A DNA stretch of 64,000 nucleotides from Trypanosoma brucei gambiense DAL972. Its lineage: Eukaryota > Euglenozoa > Kinetoplastea > Trypanosomatida > Trypanosomatidae. The first letter of the stretch is position 1. Each line of letters opens with the position of its first letter. Below are positions 53,301-62,069 of the stretch, piece by piece. The DNA is taken from positions 2,062,071 to 2,126,070 of the forward strand of contig NC_026740.1 in NCBI RefSeq assembly GCF_000210295.1, in the 5' to 3' direction. Both the position numbers and the translations under genes were made by a program. Under the pieces are notes generated by a model. The model made no database searches, was not told where the DNA came from, and worked only from the letters and a program-made list of their open reading frames with translations.

Positions 53301-54573
53301 CCCCCGCCGAGGCACCATCAACTCGTTTTGTTGGTTTCAAGTATGAAGGCACGCTGCCATGTACGTCTGAGTCTCCCACTGCCCGCTGACCGCTTCGGAC
53401 TTCCTCCTCACTTCTGCCGCGCCTTCGTTGACTGGAGCGGTGCTTCGGATGTGTATTAGTGTCAGATGTGTCTACAGCGAAAATAGTGCACCGAGGTGAA
53501 ATTCCGAATACGGCACCCCGATTGGAGAGCCGTCCTACAAGCCGCGGCGAAACCACCGAGGGAGATTTCTGAAAACTATCATGTGCCTTTGCCGCACCGC
53601 TTTTTTTGTTGCTATTTTTCTTTGTGCTGCTGCCGCAAGGTTGAGCAGCCTCACTGCCGGAGTTGCTGCGGCTGCTGGTGTGATCGTCATTGTCCCCCTC
53701 TGTACACACTGTTCTCAGTGACTGACAAGGGCAGTCGGACGCGTGAGCCGCGGGATTCTTCGGTGCGTCGATATCAGGCATTTGCTTCCAATAACACTGA
53801 CAGAGTATTTCCATTTGTCTCTTGAGTAGCTCATTCTTCTCCGCCTTCTGTTCCACCACCTCAACCCCCGTGTGATGTGGACCGCTTGTGTGACTTTTCT
53901 TACTATGCCCAGCTTCAGCACCCCGTCCGCGGTAGCAGTCCCCACTGTCGTTATTGTTGTCATCCGCAATGAAGTACGATCCGGGCCCTGGTGACGTATC
54001 TTTTCGTATCGGTTCAGACATCCCCTTCCGACCACTTCCGAATGTAGATGGGGGGAAGCAATGCTGTGAACTTCTAGTGACCGTAGCAGCATTAACCACC
54101 CGACCAGTCGGAGTGCTATAAGGTATCTTCACTTTCTCCGCTGATGCCTCATGAGGCCGACGGCACTTTGTAGCAGCCAACTGGGAGTTGTGACGACGAA
54201 CGTGCTGGCATCCGGAAGAAGCCTTGGGGCCCATGGACGTGCACTCGTGAGCACACGAGCACCCACATTGAGATGCGCAAGTCTCTGCAGCTTCGTCAGG
54301 CTCCTTCGTCTCCGTTGCTGGAAGTGCGCATCTTGTCTCTGGTTTTGGTGGTGCCGCTGATGCGCAAGAGGACGCAGCCTGCGTACCTCGCTGCTTGAAG
54401 TGGTGAGCTGCCCCGCGCGTGGGAGCCCCTTTTCTGGCTGCAGCCGCTTCCTTCTCCATTATCATATCGACGGAGGCCAAAATACTCGCGTACATAACAT
54501 CTACTTGCGCTTGGACATCGTTCACATCGACATCATTCTCCTTCACTAGCGACAACTTACTGTACGTATCCAT
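47386..54573 (-). CDS. Giant PG-rich (SHIPPO/STPGR) repeat protein, 2395 aa
   Basis: It runs from ATG 54573, with a splice AG predicted 10 bases upstream. The N-terminal 180 residues are non-repetitive; then about 53 PGPGxY or GPGxY motifs follow at intervals of roughly 35-50 residues, the signature of sperm-tail PG-rich repeats (SHIPPO, ODF3). Such proteins bind the axoneme or other stable microtubules, several as microtubule inner proteins, so a flagellar or cytoskeletal location is likely. The first 34 repeats are divergent (SFGRAP or IGxAPR between motifs). Residues about 1700-2215 hold 14 homogeneous repeats of 36-42 residues (PGPGSYDxNRYLEQ, then GPAFTLKGK). Five divergent repeats close the protein. 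There is no membrane span. Length is extreme for the family. Exact copy number may vary between strains. Confidence 0.93.
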   Translation of the reverse strand: MDTYSKLSLVKENDVDVNDVQAQVDVMYASILASVDMIMEKEAAAARKGAPTRGAAHHFKQRGTQAASSCASAAPPKPETRCALPATETKEPDEAAETCASQCGCSCAHECTSMGPKASSGCQHVRRHNSQLAATKCRRPHEASAEKVKIPYSTPTGRVVNAATVTRSSQHCFPPSTFGSGRKGMSEPIRKDTSPGPGSYFIADDNNNDSGDCYRGRGAEAGHSKKSHTSGPHHTGVEVVEQKAEKNELLKRQMEILCQCYWKQMPDIDAPKNPAAHASDCPCQSLRTVCTEGDNDDHTSSRSNSGSEAAQPCGSSTKKNSNKKSGAAKAHDSFQKSPSVVSPRLVGRLSNRGAVFGISPRCTIFAVDTSDTNTHPKHRSSQRRRGRSEEEVRSGQRAVGDSDVHGSVPSYLKPTKRVDGASAGVSPGPGAYDVSGELGTSALSPGKTATGGVLIGRAERKLHAVNNFPGPGAYDVKEKSMTETSSKKSARTLSSSRRQLSILPTKEAVLIPGPGEYHPEAATLSDARRRSPPAFSFGRAKLLRYGRVPLTSSPPSEPANVPGPGTYDTASVPSDRCTAVSGRSAVITNVRRGGSPWSKERTSPHEVPGPGAYEPVRRESGPAYLMGRRPAERVDTTPGPGHYELPQMSTGPRWLVSESPSAPLEPHPTPGPGEYSVSTYELKHSHSSAPLFPTAPRVLHEGTKVAETLPGPGTYETERQTSPVRSAIMGTAQRVSTLGFDCCADVPGPGTYTALTTVQEPRVVSPLLNATAPRFAESSEPGAEGAAGVVATPGPGHYDADCGDVGTRGRAAFFGSAPRELPFNEDEAAKKPGPGAYEIAMPKNSPSFSIGQKLDGPEPSVSVPGPGEYDPQDPMPNTRAVVIGEAARFQTSGGEKDRQDVPGPGAYTIERPPEYRGAAVFGTEPRLLSIDHSVGNHDGNDGIGPGSYDPQVPKGPASGAVWSAGPRFAADTLNEVPGPGAYDTRQSPTPTNVVNFGISCGKPSQRADPAEAVPGPGAYAPKDPHGRTIPGVVFGSSPQHPTSPEEREALMRPGVGPGSYEVILPVPHTFHTTFGSAADGRIQEERHGELAVGPGHYNPHDSKASCARSAIIGMAPRLQSHEDSWSIPGPGAYSLDPTTGGASPVGPVSFTTAPRFDNVAGAAAGGDNDVTPGPGYYSIEDRGTLTAAAGVPVFSRGPRVLDLKEREHALLPGPGQYHPEDLSTKVGGAAYSFGVEPRMPQDATENDGTTPGPGAYDVTIPTLTATGTRFGVEPRALGSLNHEEGPGPGTYNVGTSRATSPTAPVYRFPTATREAPSLEGSDVPGPGQYDYTGEDLSHRRAVVSAFPIGPRFATERGEDEAPGPGQYMPHHPQWDSSQAYSFPMGGRNASLTLGTDGPGPGTYSPQEPSLTATAALFGIGPRQTSGGLNNLSGQNHPGPGHYNPALPTDTPSVIFGTAQRDVANTGGIEDAPGPGSYDLRVENREGIAYSIGRAAAQDRMAVDMQKAELPGPGTYSVQPAFPAVDGGSGATSFVKAARFPDGQVAQTEGPGPGAYSIQSAQRTSGPFIGRAPRVATGVGANNNDLREQPGPGHYEVSSGGLGSIVDGGVAMRFTSERFPGLSGGAVGESPGPASYSPAEARGTKDGVSFPQAPRHSPAELNDASSRPGPGDYDIPSTWNTTAGNTYSFGAEERMKAPTVDADVPGPGSYDTNRYLNAYQAGPAFTLKSKPGQNENGGDLPGPGSYDASRYIDESRAGRAFTLRGKGTFNGSSGNGDVPGPGSYDPNRYLEQCQAGPSVSLRGKAAPVGGHDADVPGPGSYDVSSYLERCQMGPAFSLKGKPTCVDENSAGIPGPGSYDANRYLEQFQSGPAFTLRGKGACNGNDSEADVPGPGSYDPNRYLEQHHAGPSFTLKGKATYNGENGIDAPGPGSYDINRCMELCQAGPSFTLRGKPSDTGQKGPDIPGPGSYDASQYLERCQAGPAFTLRGRDAFNSNSADGDVPGPGSYDVNRYLKQCQSGVSFTLKGKAAQNDNEADAPGPGSYDPNRYLEQHHAGPSFTLKGKATYNGENGIDAPGPGSYDINRYMELCQAGPAFTLKGKASQVEGSADVPGPGSYDVSRYTEQFQSGPAFTLKGKQVTSDGVDADVPGPGSYNVSSYAEQFKPGPAFTVKGKPSGAAENSDGLPGPGSYDTDRYMQQCHSGPAFTLKGKPTYGDGRQTEDVPGPGAYCPRPTETTRAVSFGPLPTVDSTAVFEARVNATPGPAAYVIPSTLNQKAVPFGAAEREVQCRAEDVPGPGAYLTGGPVVLKPGPAFTFGRGPRSMTLESAQEDAPGPGEYHHPVDARPTVLAFTFASADRFAEFEAGNGVGPGEYYHPYPTETHGGPAFRFPKSMRAA
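47925..49475. repeat. Coding tandem array of about 14 repeats (110-125 bases each)
   Basis: Repeated units encode PGPGSYD, an NRYLEQ-like helix and GPAFTLKGK. Two neighbourhoods (about 48315-48470 and 48759-48914, offset 444 bases) are almost identical in DNA, more so than other units, pointing to recent internal duplication or gene conversion. Confidence 0.9.
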
Positions 54574-55114
54574 ACAAATGTCCCTGCGTGATAGTGTGAA
54601 TTATTGAAAAAGATAAAGGCAACAATGTAGCAATCAGTGGTTTTAGGGGAAACGGTACTTGCACGCGCAGCGACGCACGGAAGGTGGTGGGGACAAACAA
54701 ACAAGTGCCGCCCCTACAATAATGGTAATAATAACGATAATAATAGCGGTAATATAGGGGGTAATAACAGATTCCAAGAAAACGTACGCTCAACATTCAG
54801 AAGGTGCTTTGGTCTGCAAGCAGTAACTCACCGTGGATTAATACACACGGTTTCATACTAGAAACTCAAGAAAAGCACCTGCACTTGCACATGCATGAAA
54901 AATAGAAATAAAAAAAAATTAAAGTAATTTGAGAAAATAAGCAACCGTAACCGTAAATAATGAAACTACTGCACCGCCTCAAATAATTCATTCGTACCGA
55001 ACCCTCCTAAGAGGAAAAAAGAAAACGTACGACGCAAACACATCCCTCTCAGAACCATTCCTTCCCTGCGTTAATCCGCGTCGTTTCCCCTCCTTTTCCC
55101 CACTTCTGCTTGCT
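54574..55114. other. Intergenic spacer
   Basis: It is 540 bases carrying the leader of the PG-rich gene and the 3'UTR of the DUF4139 gene, with AAT runs near 54718-54765. No gene is visible. Confidence 0.6.
54584..54585 (-). promoter_or_regulatory. Predicted spliced-leader acceptor AG, PG-rich repeat gene
   Basis: The coding-strand tract TTGTTGCCTTTATCTTTTTC is followed by the first AG (CACGCAG) at 54585-54584, giving a leader of about 10 bases before the ATG. Confidence 0.5.
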
Positions 55115-57205
55115 TCACAGTCCGTATATACGGGACTTGCGCGGGGCGTCTATCATGAAGGAAAAATCAACTCTTCGTGACTCTCCAGGCTTAAGAACAA
55201 CTTCGATGTTCACCTCTCCTTCCGTCTCGAAGCCCCGTCTCTTTTCCTCGTCGTCAACTGCGTAATTTGCAGGCTCAATGAGCTGCACGACAAGCTCTTT
55301 GTCATCCGACTTGGGTATGTGTTCCCGCAACGTTAGCGTCACAGTCTCCATCGGCTTTTTGTTTGTGAGCGTAGTGGTGTAGGAGTACGTGACGCGACTC
55401 CTTCCGTTGGATCCGGGGAGACTGAATCCGAGAAATTTATCAGCATCATCGTGCTTTTTGGTGAGGAAATCCCTGCGAACCTCGATGCTGGGGTCCACGC
55501 CAAAGTAAATTCTCAGCTTCTCCCCGGGTGGGGTGCGTTCAAGCATGGAATTGGCGACAAAATCACCATCGAGCTGCACAGATGCTTTACCGGCAAGTAT
55601 CAGTAACGCACCCTCACTGTCGTTTGTCCCTTCGTTCGTGCACGTTGCCGTAGCATAAGCAGCTTCCGATACACCGGGTACAGTAACATAATTCACCTCC
55701 GCCTCCCAGCGGCGGGTGGCGATGGGGACTCGAAGCTCCGTCTGTGCGTCCACGGCAGATCGAGTCAAGGCCCGGATTGAGTAGCGACCCGGCAATGTGA
55801 AGTTCATCACACCTCCGGGTCCATCTTCGTTGCCAGCCACATTCCAAGGTTCATCCGGTAGCTCTTGCTCGTCATCGCTACCGTCGCTGCTTTCACCCGA
55901 AGCGTCACCGAAGGGCCCAGCGGGTTTGCCCTCCTTAGCATTACCAGTACTGGAGGTGCCACACGAATTTACTCCGGAGACTTCTAGCCGCCATGGTTTA
56001 AGTTTGGCCCCCCTTCCGGCATGACGCCGTGGTGCCGCTGAAGAAAGTGTAAGGGCCACATCATCGAAGTCCTCCACGCCGCCAGAGACAACAGCATTGT
56101 ACTGAAGTGTTACCTCACGTTTTTGGCTGTCTAGGGCAACTTCATACTCACACCGCCAGGAGGCATCGTGTGAAATATACAACACAAACACCGTCGACTC
56201 TAATATCCTTTCCATTGTTCTCACCACAATACAGCAAAAGCGATGACGACCCGCGGGAGCCGATGACTCTCTCGTACTTGTTGCCTCCACGTCTGGTATA
56301 TCTAACCACCGCAGAGCAGTGTTGCGTTCTCCCTCAACTTCAAAGATACGGCGGTTCATTAGTTCGATTTGACGTTCAATATCCATCTCCTCCTTCTCCA
56401 GCTGCGTGTCCTCACTCTGCAGCCGCCGCTTCTCTTTGAGGTACTGTCGTGTCCGTTCCTCCACGCCGTCAATCTGCATCTTCCAAAAATCTGTCACCAG
56501 GGCGTCAGCGAGTTCATCGGTGAGGGGGCCGCACGCGCGGTCGAATAAATTCGTGGCTATATCTACCCCGTGGTTCAGTTCCTCCTGCTGAAGTTTGTTC
56601 ACAGCCCGTTTCCTTACCACCCGCTCTAACTTCGCCTCCATGGTACGGAGATCCTTTTTCACATTCAGCGCATCCTCGGCAACACCTTCGTGGCTGCCGT
56701 CCGTGGCGGGATCCTCTTCAATGTTCTCGAAGAACACCCCACAGACGAGAACGCGCTCGCTAGTGTACGCATCGAAGCGAACCTGCACCGAGTCTTGATC
56801 AAATGACGGGGGCATAGCGAAGTAAATGTGCACCTCCCTTCCCTCCACTTCTTCTTCTTCCAAGTCTTCCTTGTTTTTTTCATTAACCAGGCGCCGTTGT
56901 GGTTCTACAACTCCACTGGGGTAACTTCCTGCATCTGTTTCCACCTTGACACTACTATTACTACTGTCCCTGGTATTGGCAGTGACGTCACGAACACTCA
57001 TTTGGTCCACAACGTCCGTGGAAGCAACCGGGGTATTCGCTGGCGTGCGGGGAGAAGTGTTTATGGTGTCGTCGAATGGCAGCTTTATCTTCGCGTAGCG
57101 CCGTACATGTGCCTGTCCCTTGTACATCGTGACTGCGTCCACCTTGGAGGCCGTGCGAATAATATCCGCACTCCAGTTGCCATTACCACTTGGCAGGGAT
57201 GACAT
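55115..57205 (-). CDS. DUF4140/DUF4139 (mucoidy inhibitor A-like) protein
   Basis: It has 696 residues from ATG 57205. The N-terminal DUF4140-like part (about 20-165) has the family start SKVDAVTMYKGQAHVRRYAK, interrupted by a disordered insert (about 50-120), and resumes with VHIYFAMPPSFDQDSVQVRF. A coiled coil (about 180-300; EKEEMDIERQIELMNRRIFE) joins it to the DUF4139 beta-rich domain (about 320-696; ESTVFVLYISHDASWRCEYE; FTLPGRYSI; TLTLREHIP; LKPGESRRVDFSFMI). The same order is seen in bacterial and fungal members. The biochemical function of the family is not established; the name comes from a bacterial mucoidy phenotype. No signal peptide is visible, so it is probably cytoplasmic. A candidate splice AG lies at 57278-57279. 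Confidence 0.85.
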   Translation of the reverse strand: MSSLPSGNGNWSADIIRTASKVDAVTMYKGQAHVRRYAKIKLPFDDTINTSPRTPANTPVASTDVVDQMSVRDVTANTRDSSNSSVKVETDAGSYPSGVVEPQRRLVNEKNKEDLEEEEVEGREVHIYFAMPPSFDQDSVQVRFDAYTSERVLVCGVFFENIEEDPATDGSHEGVAEDALNVKKDLRTMEAKLERVVRKRAVNKLQQEELNHGVDIATNLFDRACGPLTDELADALVTDFWKMQIDGVEERTRQYLKEKRRLQSEDTQLEKEEMDIERQIELMNRRIFEVEGERNTALRWLDIPDVEATSTRESSAPAGRHRFCCIVVRTMERILESTVFVLYISHDASWRCEYEVALDSQKREVTLQYNAVVSGGVEDFDDVALTLSSAAPRRHAGRGAKLKPWRLEVSGVNSCGTSSTGNAKEGKPAGPFGDASGESSDGSDDEQELPDEPWNVAGNEDGPGGVMNFTLPGRYSIRALTRSAVDAQTELRVPIATRRWEAEVNYVTVPGVSEAAYATATCTNEGTNDSEGALLILAGKASVQLDGDFVANSMLERTPPGEKLRIYFGVDPSIEVRRDFLTKKHDDADKFLGFSLPGSNGRSRVTYSYTTTLTNKKPMETVTLTLREHIPKSDDKELVVQLIEPANYAVDDEEKRRGFETEGEVNIEVVLKPGESRRVDFSFMIDAPRKSRIYGL

Positions 57206-57277
57206 TTGTATGGAATGACGACACGGGATAATATCAAAAATAACGGACGATATTACGCGTATATGTTTGTTTGCATC

Positions 57278-57279
57278 CT
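57278..57279 (-). promoter_or_regulatory. Predicted spliced-leader acceptor AG, DUF4139 gene
   Basis: A coding-strand pyrimidine tract (about 57336-57370) is followed by the first AG at 57279-57278 (TTATTAG), 72 bases before the ATG. The tract lies rather far from the AG. Confidence 0.4.
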
Positions 57280-57419
57280 AATAACGTTTTCCGTTTATTA
57301 ACGGGTTTGCAAACGGTGACCGGTAAGTGGTGGGGAAAGGAGAAATGCAAAAGAAAAAAGAAGCGATTGTGGTAAAAAACTCACACACACCAAATGTATA
57401 CACAAACGTATATATACGC

Positions 57420-57439
57420 GGTGTGTGTGTGTGTGTGTG
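57420..57439. repeat. (GT)n microsatellite
   Basis: It is a GT dinucleotide run in spacer between the DUF4139 and 912-residue genes. Confidence 0.85.
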
Positions 57440-58436
57440 GGGAATGCACAGGGAAGTGCTTGTATATTTTTCGGTTACAGGGAATCACTACGGGTCCTGC
57501 GCCGCATCTTCGCCTTGCATATCTCCCCTTTCTTTCTTTCTTTCTCCCTCTCTTGATATGCACATGCTACCGATATCACTGACTGAATCAAGTGAGAGCT
57601 CCCCTAATCCCGGGAAGATTTCCTCCCTTTTGTGGGTAACGCGTTCACGCATCATCCTAACCTCAAACCTTCCAACACGGTTATATTTGCAGGCAGTATG
57701 ATCTCCATCGGTTCCTCACAAGCCGTGATCTGCATTATTCTCCCGTTCACACACCTCCTCGCTTTTGCCACAAAGACTGCTGTTTCGTTACTGCATTCAA
57801 TAGTTACCGCCTCACGACATCATTCCAATAACCAACACCTTACCGTCCAATTGCGGTTGCTGCCCTTTCGAACCTCTTCGTGTATGTGGAGGCGCATGAA
57901 CACTTCCCCCCTAACAACAACAGAACAACAAAGACAGCACACATGTACACGTTTGTGTCTCACGCACGTGCGCTCTCCACCACATCACATATCTACCAAG
58001 TTATGCATACAAGTTTGTATTCGCGCTTGCGGCAAGACATACAGGCCAGGCGGGCAAGGGGGAGGGGAGCTACAGTACTGTGTGATTTTACGCTACGAAA
58101 ACATGGAATTGGCTGACCATTAACTTGCAAAAACAGAGAAAAAACGAATGCAACCGAACGCATAAGGCGCAAGAGACCGAGCATGCTGCAGACGGCATAA
58201 AAATAAATCACATCCAGTACACTAGGCAAAAAAGACATACAATACACGAACCAATTCACTGACTGCCACAATGACACTTTCACTCCAATGTACACCCAGA
58301 AACGTAATTCTCCCTTTCCATTCGTTCTTCCCCTATCTAGCTCCCTATTTGTTTTTCTATGAAAATGTTCATGTATGAGTTTTTTCTATCGTTATCGCAA
58401 TTGTGCATAGAACGACGGTGCAGCAACATAACTTTG

Positions 58437-61175
58437 CTATTGTTCGTGAGAGGCGGGCACCGCCGAAGTTACGACTTCACCGCCCCTCGACGCAGTTCCC
58501 CTTAGAGCCGTCTCTGCAGGAGTTTCATACAGCGATTTCTTCTCTAACCGTACGAGTAACTGACTGCTCTTCACACCAGTTAGAAGTTCTAACAACCACA
58601 GCTCCGAAGGTGTGGACCGACAAGCGGAGCATGAGGGCCGCATTTTGGTCGAAAGGTCAGCGAGGACTTCTCGCAACTCTTCATCGTTCATCACTTCACT
58701 GGGGAACTGCTGTCCGGCGAGGTAGAAGTGCTTCTTGAAGTGCTCCCATGAAAAATTCTCTTCCGAACTACAGGGCAACTTGGGTGGATTGTTTAAGTGA
58801 TTAAACGCGTTATCTAAAGCCTTGAGACTGTTCATAAACTCCGGAATGTTTTTTGGTGGGGGCAGCCGCGGGGGTGTCGCCGACCGCGAACCACAGGTCG
58901 CACGCTCCTCGTCAGCCATTTTTTTCACTGGAGTGCGGTTACCGGTTTCCGATCCATCGCCTTCCGCGTGTTGTTGCTGTTGTACAGGAGTGTGTTTCAG
59001 TGACCTTTGCTGGGAGGTTTGATCTAATTGATATTGCTGTAGTTGCTGCATGGGGGCTGCTTGCTGCCTTGCTCCACCGCTAGTGCCCTTACTGGAAGAG
59101 TTATTACACACCCTTCCAATGTTTTGTTGCCCTCTTTTTGTATTCTTTAAATACTCTCGCCGCTTCTCTGCTAGCTGCACGTAGGAGCCACCACCAGATC
59201 GAACGACATTGCTTTCTTTGTTCACCTGACTCGCGCCATCCGTGTCTTTCTTTGGCCCAATCGACCACTTTGGTCGAGGCTTTCTTCGGCCCACCGGTGG
59301 TGCCTGCCCACTTCCATTGCCACCTTTGCTATCGCCTGGTTCACCGTCTCTCCGGCAGTTGCATTGTTTATTACCGGTGCAATTGCAGTATGGCCACAGT
59401 GATATGGATTGAGGGGAGAAAGCACCGGAAGGGTCAGTGTTCGCATCCTCCGTTTGTCCTGCGCCGGCCGCCCGCCATGTCCGATCCCTTTCGTCGTGCG
59501 TTTCACTTTCGCTCGCTGGCTTCTGTCGTTCTTTGAGTGTTTCATCTGTTACATCATCTCCGACAAGAGTGTCAGACACATCACGTCGAGCATCTCCCGA
59601 GTTTTTCCCTTCGTCATACGCGGCCTGTGCTGACGGTTGGGGAAGCACGCCTGTCGCGAATGAGTCCTGCTCCTCGTTGGGGATTGTGGAGAAGCAATCT
59701 GTTTCCGTATCATCCACGCCACCATCGTCATTTCCCTTTAAACCAATATCCCTTTCGGACCGCAAGGACCCCCTTTCTTGGGCTCGGGTGGTTGCACCCC
59801 GCTCGGCAATTTTGTTTACGGTGACTTTGCCAATATTCTTTTCCGCTTCCTTTGTAATTCCATCTGGTTTCATCCCATCATGTTTAGAATGCGATACCTT
59901 CGGTTCACCTTCGCGATCTTTCCCGTTGCTGTTGGCTGTGGTGCCTTCGTTATCTGAGTGTTCACCTCCGCATTTCCGCCCCTGGGGGGTTGTTTCATCG
60001 TGGTCGTGCTTCAGCGAACAGCCGGCTTTGCCATTCTTCCCCCCTTCTCCTTCTGCTACCGCTGCATTCAAGGCAACGGCTCTCTCTGCCTTTTCACTGG
60101 CTGCGATGGGGGCGCCACCGCCCGCAGTCCTTAGTGCTTTTGAATTATTCTTTCCCACGACATTGCGGGTGCCGCAACATGAAAACAAGCCCTTTATACG
60201 TTTGAAAAATCCTCCTTTTTTCTTTCCTTTGGCCGTCTGCTTCACTTGCTTAGCTTCCGGTGCCGCACGGGCGGCTGAGGGATGCACCGGAATAGCAGGT
60301 TGGTCACAGACTTGCTCGGGATTCACCGCTCCTGCTTCTTCTGGTTGTGGAAACGATGCATCGCATTTCTTTTCTCTTTTAAGCTGCGCATCCGCCCCTT
60401 TTTCTGCTGGTGCCGATGCAAGTCCTTCCACGCTTGCCTTGGGGGGCGGGCTCGTACTAGCAGTCATTGCATTATTACCGTTACTGTGAACCTGTTGTTC
60501 AGCATTATTGTTTCCACTCCTGTTACTATTGGCAACGCTAAGGCTATTGTTTCCCCTTTCAATATCCCTGTGCTTCGCATTGCCTGAGGGAATGGGGAGG
60601 AAGCGGGGAGACCGGGCGGGGTTCAGCACGTTTACCTTATCGGCTATCATGGAGTGGTTATGCGGACGAGAGATCCCAGCCAAATCGGTATCACTTTCCG
60701 TCTCATATTCCCTACCATCACCTCTTTTCAGTTCCCCAGAACTCTCCCTCTTAAGATCCTTCACAACCTTCACCTCCTCGCCCCTGAGGCGTTCTCCTGT
60801 TCCTTCGGGGTCATCAACATCGGTCATTTGCTCCACCGTTTCAGCTGTCACCCAACTCATACTTTGCTCTTCATTTTGATCACTGGCTGGTATTTCTAGA
60901 CCGACGCTTCGCTGCAGCATCAGTCGCACATCTTGTTCCATCTCTTCGCTGGTCGCATCGCCTGAGCTACTCGAACGAGGGACAGATAGAGCCGATACAC
61001 AAGGCCTATACAGAGCACCTCCAGCTGCCATCACGTCGTCGCTAGTGTTGCATGCTACCGCATTCGTATTGGCCGCTGGGTTAGGGACCTCGCGAAGGCT
61101 GTGACATTCTTCCTCCTCGGCTGCTTCATTCCCCTCAGTGTCCACCTCAAAGAATATAGACGAACTGGTGCTCAT
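58437..61175 (-). CDS. Hypothetical protein, 912 aa, with basic di-Cys motif
   Basis: It runs from ATG 61175. The sequence is mostly disordered and charged (Glu, Ser, Asn, Lys). At 317-336 a basic amphipathic segment ends in two cysteines (GKKKGGFFKRIKGLFSCCGT), which resembles a membrane-binding, palmitoylatable motif. A Cys-rich stretch near 640 (CNCTGNKQCNC) could bind metal. A Gln-rich tract (about 720-760) precedes an apparently ordered C-terminal region (about 795-885: FMNSLKALDNAFNHLNNPPK; FSWEHFKKHFYLAGQQFPSE; ELREVLADLSTK). I do not recognise the family. Peripheral membrane or flagellar attachment is only a possibility. Confidence 0.72.
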   Translation of the reverse strand: MSTSSSIFFEVDTEGNEAAEEEECHSLREVPNPAANTNAVACNTSDDVMAAGGALYRPCVSALSVPRSSSSGDATSEEMEQDVRLMLQRSVGLEIPASDQNEEQSMSWVTAETVEQMTDVDDPEGTGERLRGEEVKVVKDLKRESSGELKRGDGREYETESDTDLAGISRPHNHSMIADKVNVLNPARSPRFLPIPSGNAKHRDIERGNNSLSVANSNRSGNNNAEQQVHSNGNNAMTASTSPPPKASVEGLASAPAEKGADAQLKREKKCDASFPQPEEAGAVNPEQVCDQPAIPVHPSAARAAPEAKQVKQTAKGKKKGGFFKRIKGLFSCCGTRNVVGKNNSKALRTAGGGAPIAASEKAERAVALNAAVAEGEGGKNGKAGCSLKHDHDETTPQGRKCGGEHSDNEGTTANSNGKDREGEPKVSHSKHDGMKPDGITKEAEKNIGKVTVNKIAERGATTRAQERGSLRSERDIGLKGNDDGGVDDTETDCFSTIPNEEQDSFATGVLPQPSAQAAYDEGKNSGDARRDVSDTLVGDDVTDETLKERQKPASESETHDERDRTWRAAGAGQTEDANTDPSGAFSPQSISLWPYCNCTGNKQCNCRRDGEPGDSKGGNGSGQAPPVGRRKPRPKWSIGPKKDTDGASQVNKESNVVRSGGGSYVQLAEKRREYLKNTKRGQQNIGRVCNNSSSKGTSGGARQQAAPMQQLQQYQLDQTSQQRSLKHTPVQQQQHAEGDGSETGNRTPVKKMADEERATCGSRSATPPRLPPPKNIPEFMNSLKALDNAFNHLNNPPKLPCSSEENFSWEHFKKHFYLAGQQFPSEVMNDEELREVLADLSTKMRPSCSACRSTPSELWLLELLTGVKSSQLLVRLEKKSLYETPAETALRGTASRGGEVVTSAVPASHEQ

Positions 61176-62069
61176 TCGAAGAGATGAGTGACGGGTTTAG
61201 AGACTAAGGGCACAGCAAGTTTTCAGGCCACAAATCCCTTCTCTTCGCCTACACTGCGAAATGATTTATTGAGGGGTCTTGCGACTGCACTCCACCTACA
61301 CAGATAGCCCTGTGACTTCCTCCTTATATATATATATATATGTATTTTAGTACGCGTGCGTGTCGTATTACTCTGCTGCTGCCTTCCTCTCTTCGTGTAG
61401 TTGATGATTAAAACTACTATGTTCCTGTTGCCGTTGGCCCTACAGGGTCGTTACTTGCTTAAGCCCCTAGTTACTCGCTCACTTCCTACTTCTGGTGCCC
61501 TCCTCACTTTTCTGTTTCTCTTTCTAGGGACTCGCACCGTACCGCTTATGGCAAAAACAAAACAAAACAATCCCAAGGGAATCGAGGAAATAAACGTACA
61601 GGAGAGTAGGTAGTATGTGTGCGTCATTGGAAATGAAGCTACAAACGTGTGATCACCACAAATACTTCACCAAGAGCGGCTGTGGTGATTGGAGAGGATT
61701 TTTGCTGCATACAAAATGTTTGCACGTCTGATTATGGTCACGACGTAGTAGTCACGGAAAACGATGTTAATTGCCACCCCCGTAGGCTTTACTCCCCCAT
61801 GCAACAGGGGCGCGGGTGTCGTGCCGGTGACTCGTAACAAACTTGACACGCGGATTCAGTCGATATACGTGCGACTAGTAAAGCTCATGCGGGAGATGAT
61901 TCACTATGCAATTTATACCACTGTACTGATGCATGTATTACCGCGGTTACTATTCAGCTCCCCGTAGTCGCCTTTGCGGCCGCACTCAGTCAGTAGCAAA
62001 GATATGCAGGTAACACACTCTCCGCATGTGGGTTTGAAATCCCGCTTTTCCCTTTGCAAGATCCAACCA
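61176..62069. other. Intergenic spacer
   Basis: It contains the leader of the 912-residue gene (CCCTTAG at about 61207 on the coding strand is a possible acceptor), an AT run at 61326-61341 and the NTR 3'UTR. Short frames here show no family features. Confidence 0.55.

Larger units (their letters stand above)
57206..58436. other. Intergenic spacer, 1.2 kb
   Basis: It holds the DUF4139 leader, a GT run at 57420-57439, and the 3'UTR of the 912-residue gene. A plus-strand frame at 57632-58123 has no family features and opposes the cluster. No gene is called. Confidence 0.55.

Noticed and set aside
57632..58123. Plus-strand frame of 163 codons in the spacer
   Set aside because: It opposes the cluster direction and shows neither conserved motifs nor a plausible processing signal.
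59437..60489. Plus-strand open frame of 350 codons
   Set aside because: It is antisense to the 912-residue gene; its length is explained by the codon composition of the sense strand, and no family is recognisable.
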